A stretch of DNA of 5,504 bases from Lachnospiraceae bacterium (GTDB taxonomy: Bacteria; Bacillota; Clostridia; Lachnospirales; Lachnospiraceae), in assembly GCA_017959525.1 (NCBI GenBank), contig JAGDAL010000267.1:1-5504 (forward strand), in the 5' to 3' direction. A program made the translations under genes and the position numbers. Positions 1-4,144 of this stretch are shown in pieces. The notes under the pieces were generated by a model. It was not told the origin of the DNA. It saw nothing but the letters and a program-made list of their open reading frames with translations, and searched no databases. Position 1 is the stretch's first letter. Each line of letters opens with the position of its first letter.

Positions 1-19
1 ATGAGAAGATAGGAGCAAT

Positions 20-1204
20 ATGAATAGCGCTTTTTTATTAAAATATGCGGAAATCGCATTAAAGGGAAAAAACAGACATATCTTTGAAGAGACACTGGTC
101 AAGCAGATTGAGTATGCTTTAGAGCCGGTAGACGGATCCTTCGTGGTGACCCGTCCGCAGGGTCGTATCTTCGTAGAGCCGCAGGGCGAGTGCGACGAAG
201 AAGAAGTCATCACTGCGCTTAGCCATGTGTTCGGTATTACCGCTATTTGTCCGGTTTGCTTAACCCAGGACAACGGATTTGATGCATTGGCAGAGGAGAT
301 CATCGCTTATGTGGACCGTACCTATCCGGATAAGCACTTTACCTTCAAGGTAGAGTCCCGTCGTGCCCGCAAGAACTATCCGATTGAGTCCATGCAGTTG
401 TCTGCTATGCTGGGAGAGCGCATCTTAGCTGCATTCCCGGATATGAAGGTAGACGTTCACAATCCGGACGTATTACTGCGTGTAGAGATTCGTGACCGTA
501 TCAACTATTACTCTAAGGAGATTCCGGGACCGGGCGGTATGCCGGTTGGTACCAACGGCCGTGCTATGCTGTTGTTATCGGGTGGAATCGATAGCCCGGT
601 TGCCGGTTATATGATTGCAAAGCGTGGTGTTACCATCGATGCAACCTATTTCCATGCACCGCCATATACCTCTGAGAGAGCGAAGCAGAAGGTGGTAGAC
701 TTAGCGAAGATTGTGTCCAAGTATGCAGGCCCGATTCGTTTGCATGTGGTAAACTTCACCGATATTCAGCTGGCCATCTATGAGCTTTGCCCGCATGATG
801 AGTTAACCATTATTATGCGTCGTTACATGATGCGTATTGCAGAGCATTTTGCAAAAGAGGACGGAGATCTTGGCTTAATCACCGGTGAGAGTATCGGACA
901 GGTAGCGAGCCAGACCATGCAGTCTTTGGCATGTACCAACGATGTATGTACGTTGCCGGTATATCGTCCATGTATCGGTATGGATAAGCAGGAGATTGTT
1001 ACGATCTCTGAGAAGATTGATACCTACGAGACTTCGATTTTACCGTATGAGGATTGCTGTACGATTTTCGTAGCAAAGCATCCGGTAACCAAGCCGCGTG
1101 TGGATATCATCCGTAAGAGTGAAGAAAAGTTGGCAGATAAGATTGATGCGTTGATGGAAGAAGCGCTTCGCACCACAGAGACCATTATCTGTAAGCCGGA
1201 ATAA
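20..1204 (+). CDS. thiI: tRNA 4-thiouridine sulfurtransferase ThiI, short form without rhodanese domain
   Basis: ThiI adenylates uridine 8 of tRNA with ATP and replaces its oxygen with sulfur from a protein persulfide; in some bacteria it also feeds thiamine thiazole synthesis. The 394-residue protein has an N-terminal ferredoxin-like part (about 1-60), a THUMP RNA-binding domain (about 60-165) and a PP-loop pyrophosphatase domain with the ATP motif SGGIDSP at 187-193. The segment GLITGESIGQVASQT (285-299) is also typical. Length matches the Bacillus type of about 400 residues; the C-terminal rhodanese domain of the E. coli enzyme (482 residues) is absent, so sulfur probably comes directly from a NifS-like cysteine desulfurase, often encoded just upstream. 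A Cys-Cys pair lies at 346-347, near where family enzymes carry a catalytic cysteine (not verified by alignment). The ATG at 20 follows AGGAG (11-15) by 4 bases. Without a rhodanese domain a thiamine role is less likely. Confidence 0.97.
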   Translation: MNSAFLLKYAEIALKGKNRHIFEETLVKQIEYALEPVDGSFVVTRPQGRIFVEPQGECDEEEVITALSHVFGITAICPVCLTQDNGFDALAEEIIAYVDRTYPDKHFTFKVESRRARKNYPIESMQLSAMLGERILAAFPDMKVDVHNPDVLLRVEIRDRINYYSKEIPGPGGMPVGTNGRAMLLLSGGIDSPVAGYMIAKRGVTIDATYFHAPPYTSERAKQKVVDLAKIVSKYAGPIRLHVVNFTDIQLAIYELCPHDELTIIMRRYMMRIAEHFAKEDGDLGLITGESIGQVASQTMQSLACTNDVCTLPVYRPCIGMDKQEIVTISEKIDTYETSILPYEDCCTIFVAKHPVTKPRVDIIRKSEEKLADKIDALMEEALRTTETIICKPE

Positions 1205-1209
1205 AATAA

Positions 1210-1235
1210 AAGCCACAGGATTTCTCCTGTGGCTT
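1210..1235. terminator. Rho-independent terminator shared by convergent genes
   Basis: A perfect 11-bp stem (1210-1220 with 1225-1235) closes a TTTC loop, six bases after the thiI stop. Read on the - strand, the hairpin is followed by TTTTATTTTAT, a good U-rich tail, so it is best as the terminator of the HPr-like gene. Read on the + strand the tail is only TT followed by mixed bases, so termination of thiI is plausible but weaker. The convergent arrangement suggests one element serving both genes. Confidence 0.88.
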
Positions 1236-1250
1236 GTAACTCTTATATGA

Positions 1251-1478
1251 TTATACGATATAAGGCTTTAATGCTTCTACAATAGCCGTATCCTCTTCCG
1301 CATGAATAGTTAAATCAATTGGCTGAGATAAATCTAAAGAGAAGATTCCCATAATTGACTTAGCATCGATTACGTATCTTCCAGAAATTAAATCGAAGTC
1401 ACTGTCAAACTGACTGATCACATTTACAAAAGACTTTACCTTATCGATAGAGTTAAGTGAAATTTTAACAGTTTTCAT
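1251..1478 (-). CDS. HPr-family protein lacking the active-site histidine (Crh-like)
   Basis: This 75-residue protein has the HPr fold signature: the KSIMG segment at 40-44 matches the region of HPr around the regulatory serine Ser46 (here Ser41), and SQFDSDFDL (22-30) matches HPr's SKYDADVNL. Aligning back without gaps from there puts Ser10 where HPr has His15 and Asp12 where it has Arg17. Classical HPr passes phosphate from enzyme I to PTS permeases through His15, so this protein should not act in sugar transport. Bacillus Crh likewise lost His15 (it has Gln) and works through Ser46 phosphorylation with CcpA; a similar regulatory role here is inference. It is slightly shorter than HPr (about 85-88). 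The start has AGGAGG (complement of 1485-1490) 6 bases upstream, its own promoter, and its own terminator, so it is a single-gene unit pointing away from mtaB. Cytoplasmic; no signal or membrane segment. Confidence 0.88.
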   Translation of the reverse strand: MKTVKISLNSIDKVKSFVNVISQFDSDFDLISGRYVIDAKSIMGIFSLDLSQPIDLTIHAEEDTAIVEALKPYIV

Positions 1479-1484
1479 TAGGCA

Positions 1485-1490
1485 CCTCCT
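1485..1490 (-). promoter_or_regulatory. Ribosome binding site of the HPr-like gene
   Basis: The complement reads AGGAGG, a full consensus Shine-Dalgarno sequence, 6 bases before the ATG at 1478. It fixes the start and suggests strong translation. Confidence 0.85.
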
Positions 1491-1513
1491 AAGGTTTTCT
1501 TGTTTATACGTTC

Positions 1514-1542
1514 ATCCTAAAGTAAATGTGCCAAAAAGTCAA
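1514..1542 (-). promoter_or_regulatory. Sigma-A-type promoter of the HPr-like gene
   Basis: On the - strand, TTGACT (complement of 1537-1542, 5 of 6 to consensus) is followed after exactly 17 bases by TAGGAT (complement of 1514-1519, 4 of 6). Transcription would begin near 1507, giving a leader of about 28 bases that contains the AGGAGG site. The -35 box lies inside the leader of divergent mtaB, so the two genes share control DNA. Predicted by eye only. Confidence 0.6.
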
Positions 1543-1561
1543 CGAGGAAAGGCTACAAGAA

Positions 1562-1565
1562 AGGA
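1562..1565 (+). promoter_or_regulatory. Ribosome binding site deciding the mtaB start
   Basis: AGGA (within AGAAAGGA) sits 7 bases before the ATG at 1573. The upstream in-frame GTG at 1528 lacks such a site and would add 15 residues unlike the family, so 1573 is preferred. Confidence 0.65.
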
Positions 1566-1572
1566 CTTTTTT

Positions 1573-2883
1573 ATGAAGAGAGCAGCCCTACATAACCTTG
1601 GCTGTAAAGTAAATGCATATGAGACGGAAGCCATGGAACAGCTTTTGGTGGAAGATGGCTATACCATCGTTCCCTTTACCGAGGAAGCAGACGTCTATGT
1701 GATTAATACCTGTTCCGTTACCAATATGGCGGACAAGAAATCCCGTCAGATGATTCATCGTGCCAGACGTATGAATCCGGACGCCATCGTAGTAGCAGCC
1801 GGATGCTATGTGCAGACGGGTCTGCAGAATGCCACATTGGATGAGCATATTGCAGATATCATTATTGGAAATAACCGCAAGAACGATTTGGTTCCTGAGA
1901 TTCATAAGTTTTTGTTAGAGCATCGTCATGCAACGGATGTAGCGGATATTAACCATATTCCGCAGGAGTATGAGGAGATGTATCTCTCCCGTACCGCAGA
2001 GCATACCAGAGCATTTATCAAGGTGCAGGACGGATGTAACCAGTTCTGTTCCTATTGCATTATCCCGTATGCCAGAGGCCGCGTGCGTTCCAGAAAGCCG
2101 GAGAATGTACTGGAAGAAGTGGAACGTTTGGCTAAGAACGGCGTCAAGGAGATTGTAGTAACAGGTATTCACCTCTCCAGCTATGGCGTGCCGGGAGAGT
2201 ATGACCTGGTGGATTTGTTAGAACTGTTACACGGAGTTCCGGGGATTCAGCGCATTCGCCTTGGCTCTTTGGAACCACAGGTGGTAACGGAGCATTTTGC
2301 GGAAACCTTAGCTTCCATGGAGAAGATTTGTCCGCATTTCCACCTGTCCCTGCAGAGTGGATGTGATGCTACCTTGCAGCGCATGAACCGGAAGTACACC
2401 GCGGATGAGTACAAGCAGGGTGTTGCCATTTTGCGCAAGTATTTTGACAACCCGGCCATTACCACGGATGTCATTGTGGGATTCCCGGGAGAGACCGAGG
2501 AAGAATTTGCATCCTGTCAGGCGTTCTTGGATGACATTCATTTCTACGAGATGCATGTGTTTAAGTACTCCAAGCGCGAGGGTACCAGAGCTGCGGTGAT
2601 GGAGAACCAGATTCCGGAGACGAAAAAGAGCGAGCGTAGTGATGTGCTTATTGCTATGGCAGATCGGATGTCCGAAGAATACCGGAAGAGCTTCTTAAAT
2701 CGACCGGTGGAAGTGCTCTTTGAGGAGCAGGAAGATATCGATGGCGTCACCTACTGGATTGGCTTTACGAAGGAATACATTCGTGTGGCATTACAGGCAG
2801 ATGAGGATTTATCCAACACCATCGTAACCGGTAGATTACATGAGATGTTAACCACAGAAGTACTCCTCTTGGAAAGAGACTAA
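1573..2883 (+). CDS. mtaB: tRNA (N6-threonylcarbamoyladenosine 37) methylthiotransferase MtaB
   Basis: MtaB is a radical-SAM enzyme that converts t6A to ms2t6A at position 37 of tRNAs reading ANN codons, which stabilises codon pairing. Counting from the ATG at 1573 (436 residues), the UPF0004 domain has its three iron-sulfur cysteines at Cys11 (NLGCKVN), Cys47 (NTCSVT) and Cys78 (AAGCYVQ). The radical-SAM cluster motif CxxxCxxC is at Cys155, Cys159 and Cys162 (GCNQFCSYC), and family blocks such as LSLQSGCD (258-265) and TDVIVGFPGETEEE follow. The C-terminal part from about 375 corresponds to the TRAM RNA-binding domain. NLGCKVNAYE is characteristic of MtaB as opposed to MiaB or RimO. An upstream in-frame GTG at 1528 exists, but the ATG at 1573 has the ribosome site and gives the usual N terminus. 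It is divergent from the HPr-like gene; I see no convincing promoter of its own in the 94-base gap. No disruption is visible. Confidence 0.96.
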   Translation: MKRAALHNLGCKVNAYETEAMEQLLVEDGYTIVPFTEEADVYVINTCSVTNMADKKSRQMIHRARRMNPDAIVVAAGCYVQTGLQNATLDEHIADIIIGNNRKNDLVPEIHKFLLEHRHATDVADINHIPQEYEEMYLSRTAEHTRAFIKVQDGCNQFCSYCIIPYARGRVRSRKPENVLEEVERLAKNGVKEIVVTGIHLSSYGVPGEYDLVDLLELLHGVPGIQRIRLGSLEPQVVTEHFAETLASMEKICPHFHLSLQSGCDATLQRMNRKYTADEYKQGVAILRKYFDNPAITTDVIVGFPGETEEEFASCQAFLDDIHFYEMHVFKYSKREGTRAAVMENQIPETKKSERSDVLIAMADRMSEEYRKSFLNRPVEVLFEEQEDIDGVTYWIGFTKEYIRVALQADEDLSNTIVTGRLHEMLTTEVLLLERD

Positions 2884-2896
2884 ACCCCGCGGTGTC

Positions 2897-2925
2897 TTTA
2901 CTTTTTCATAGGCATATATTATTAT
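2897..2925 (+). promoter_or_regulatory. Candidate sigma-A promoter of the ireB-ruvX-DUF1292 operon
   Basis: TTTACT (2897-2902, 4 of 6) and TATTAT (2920-2925, 5 of 6) are separated by exactly 17 bases, in the AT-rich gap after mtaB. Start of transcription would be near 2932, leaving a leader of about 37 bases. The neighbouring AT-rich run offers other possible -10 registers, so the exact boxes are uncertain. No clear terminator follows mtaB, so readthrough from it is also possible. Confidence 0.5.
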
Positions 2926-2968
2926 AAATACAGATGGTTTTACATTTTATGACAAAGGATGTGACGAT

Positions 2969-3235
2969 ATGCAGGACTTAGCAAATACACAATTTTTTAA
3001 AGTAGAAAAGGACACACAGTTAGGTGTAAAACAGATTCTTGCTGATGTATATCAGGCATTGAGTGAGAAAGGCTACAATCCGGTGAACCAGATTGTCGGT
3101 TATGTGATGTCCGGAGATCCGACCTTTATCACCAGTCATAAGAATGCCAGAAGCCTGATTATGAAGGTAGAGCGTGATGAATTGGTAGAGGAGCTTTTGC
3201 GGGAATATATTAAGGCAGAGGCTTGGAAGAATTAA
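2969..3235 (+). CDS. ireB: IreB family regulatory phosphoprotein (UPF0297, DUF965)
   Basis: IreB is a small cytoplasmic regulator. In Enterococcus faecalis it is phosphorylated on N-terminal threonines by the PASTA kinase IreK, dephosphorylated by IreP, and affects cephalosporin resistance. This 88-residue protein carries the family core, including [20 protein letters not shown] (34-53) and [14 protein letters not shown] (67-80). Placed without gaps against the enterococcal N terminus, Thr7 is kept while the Thr4 position is Leu. The ATG at 2969 follows AAAGGA (2954-2959) by 9 bases. The stop overlaps the ruvX start by one base (TAATG), implying translational coupling, and the gene order ireB-ruvX-DUF1292 is the same as yrzL-yrrK-yrzB in Bacillus. 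Whether this organism uses IreB through a PASTA kinase is inferred; no kinase gene lies in the window. Confidence 0.95.
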   Translation: MQDLANTQFFKVEKDTQLGVKQILADVYQALSEKGYNPVNQIVGYVMSGDPTFITSHKNARSLIMKVERDELVEELLREYIKAEAWKN

Positions 3236-3663
3236 TGGAATATAAGCGTATTTTAGGATTGGATTATGGCTCTAAGACCGTGGGTGTTGCAGTAAGCGAC
3301 CCACTGGGCATTACCGCACAGGGCGTTGAGATTATTCGTCGCGAGAAGCCGACGAAGTTACGCAAGACCTTAGCACGGATTGAAGAGTTAGTCGCAGAGA
3401 AAGAGGTCGAGGCGATTGTCCTCGGCTATCCGAAGCATTTGAATAATACCGAGGGTGATCGTTGCGAGAAGACCGTGGAATTCAAGGAGATGTTAGAGAA
3501 TCGTTTACATCTTCCTGTGATTCTGTGGGATGAGCGCCTGACCACCGTGGTTGCGGACCGCACCATGGATGAGCTTGGTGTAGGCAACCACAAGGAATTT
3601 GTGGATGAGATTGCAGCAATGTTGATTTTACAGAATTATCTTGATTCTTTAGCGAAATCTTGA
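3235..3663 (+). CDS. ruvX: RuvX/YqgF, RNase H-fold nuclease (pre-16S rRNA processing, putative Holliday junction resolvase)
   Basis: YqgF proteins are RNase H-like nucleases. In E. coli, YqgF is needed for processing the 5' end of pre-16S rRNA; Holliday junction resolution has been proposed from structure and is reported for some homologues. The 142-residue protein is of normal length and keeps the acidic active-site positions: Asp10 in [16 protein letters not shown], Glu100 in WDERLTT (98-104), and Asp124 in [10 protein letters not shown]. The [13 protein letters not shown] block (62-74) is the family GxPxxxxG-like region. An upstream in-frame TTG at 3223 lies inside ireB, but the ATG at 3235 overlaps the ireB stop by one base, has GGAAG (3225-3229) 5 bases ahead, and gives the standard N terminus. 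It is co-transcribed with ireB and probably with the DUF1292 gene 21 bases downstream. Confidence 0.95.
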   Translation: MEYKRILGLDYGSKTVGVAVSDPLGITAQGVEIIRREKPTKLRKTLARIEELVAEKEVEAIVLGYPKHLNNTEGDRCEKTVEFKEMLENRLHLPVILWDERLTTVVADRTMDELGVGNHKEFVDEIAAMLILQNYLDSLAKS

Positions 3664-3684
3664 TAATCTAATACGAGTGTGATT

Positions 3685-3945
3685 ATGGAAAAGATTATTT
3701 TTGAAGATATGGAGAGCGGTGAGTCTGTTGAGTTTTTTGTATTAGAGCAGACCACACTCAATGAGAAGAATTATTTATTGGTGACCGATGCGGATCCGGA
3801 CAGTGAGGATGCCAACGCTTACATTTTTGAGCGAATCGGTGAGAACGAAGAAGAGTACACCTACGAAGGCGTTGAAGACGAAGCATTGTTGGATGCGTTA
3901 CTTCCGGTGTTCGAAGAATTATTAGAGGATACTGATATCCAGTAG
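3685..3945 (+). CDS. DUF1292 (UPF0473, YrzB-like) acidic protein of unknown function
   Basis: The 86-residue product matches the DUF1292 family, which commonly follows ruvX in Firmicutes; the function is not known to me. It begins MEKIIFEDMESGESVEFFVL, a pattern of short strands typical of the family, and ends in an acidic helix-like tail (about 64-84). Composition is extreme: 28 Asp or Glu against only 3 Lys or Arg, so it is a strongly negative soluble protein. There is no cysteine, signal peptide or membrane segment. The ATG at 3685 is chosen; an in-frame GTG at 3679 would add two residues and cannot be excluded. The ribosome site is weak (GAG at 3675-3677), which suggests dependence on translation from ruvX, ending 21 bases upstream. 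Its conserved position beside IreB and RuvX is the only functional hint. Confidence 0.88.
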   Translation: MEKIIFEDMESGESVEFFVLEQTTLNEKNYLLVTDADPDSEDANAYIFERIGENEEEYTYEGVEDEALLDALLPVFEELLEDTDIQ

Positions 3946-4018
3946 TTTCATATGATAGCAAATCCATAGGGGAGAGGAACAAGAATCTCTGCATTACCAG
4001 GCTAAGGCGGGTGAAACG

Positions 4019-4126
4019 GTGATATTGTTCCTTCTTGTGTTGCCATGCACTTTTCTTTTGCAGGCTGTTTTTCCTACATGGATTTCTCGTTGCGTAAGCA
4101 ATGTATATAAAAGGGCGGAAAAATAA
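4019..4126 (+). CDS. Possible small hydrophobic peptide (35 residues), doubtful
   Basis: From a GTG at 4019 the frame encodes 35 residues: a hydrophobic stretch of about 18 residues (MILFLLVLPCTFLLQAVF) and then a basic tail ending YKRAEK, the form of a single-span membrane peptide. A GGCGG (4006-4010) lies 8 bases ahead of the GTG. The frame stays open upstream to 3959, but no ATG, GTG or TTG is available there, although a ribosome-site-like GGGGAGAGG sits at 3969-3977; this could mean a lost start codon. It stops 7 bases before the rnjA ribosome site. Codon use (CTT, ACT, CCT, AGG) differs from the neighbouring genes, which favour CTG/TTG/TTA, ACC, CCG and CGT, and this argues against a conserved gene. 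Alternatives are a leader peptide, a remnant, or chance. Confidence 0.22.
   Translation: MILFLLVLPCTFLLQAVFPTWISRCVSNVYKRAEK
4088..4103 (+). other. Hairpin with GNRA tetraloop in the rnjA leader
   Basis: A 6-pair stem (4088-4093 with 4098-4103, one G-U) closes the loop GUAA, a GNRA tetraloop that is specially stable in RNA. It lies 30 bases before the rnjA ribosome site. No U-run follows, so it is not a terminator; a structural or processing role is possible. Confidence 0.4.
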
Positions 4127-4132
4127 TCACTT

Positions 4133-4138
4133 AGGAGG
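4133..4138 (+). promoter_or_regulatory. rnjA: Ribosome binding site fixing the TTG start of rnjA
   Basis: AGGAGG, full consensus, ends 6 bases before TTG at 4145. The next in-frame ATG (4208) would remove the conserved RIIPLGGLEQIG segment, so TTG is the start. Confidence 0.88.
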
Positions 4139-4144
4139 TTTAGT

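Larger units (their letters stand above)
3946..4144 (+). other. Unassigned 199-base region before rnjA with potential RNA structure
   Basis: This is the longest stretch without a confident gene. It can form an outer stem of 9 pairs (3974-3982 with 4025-4033, one G-U), an inner stem of 6 pairs (3993-3998 with 4018-4023, one G-U), and a separate 6-pair hairpin with a GUAA loop (4088-4093 with 4098-4103). It ends in the AGGAGG site of rnjA. It resembles no riboswitch class that I recognise. I find no convincing promoter: TATGAT at 3951-3956 is a good -10 but lacks a -35. An open frame also crosses it. It may be a 5' leader regulating RNase J, or a decayed gene. Confidence 0.45.

Noticed and set aside
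1..23. 3' end of an upstream gene (TAG at 10-12 or TGA at 21-23)
   Set aside because: Only a few codons are inside the window, in two possible frames, so no gene can be supported.
1526..1576. 16-codon upstream frame (ATG at 1526) whose TGA overlaps the mtaB ATG
   Set aside because: The ATGA overlap is attractive as coupling, but no ribosome site precedes the ATG at 1526, and it runs through the opposite-strand -35 box. Probably chance.
2881..2910. Possible terminator after mtaB (CCCCGCGG followed by T-rich bases)
   Set aside because: No stem longer than a few pairs can be made, so the T-rich run is better read as promoter sequence.
3951..3956. TATGAT as a -10 box of an rnjA promoter
   Set aside because: The hexamer is good, but the sequence 16-18 bases upstream has no -35 resemblance and there is no extended -10 TG, so it was not listed as a promoter.
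4045..4110. 21-codon frame from ATG at 4045
   Set aside because: No ribosome site upstream and no recognisable features; it overlaps the other small frame and the GNRA hairpin.
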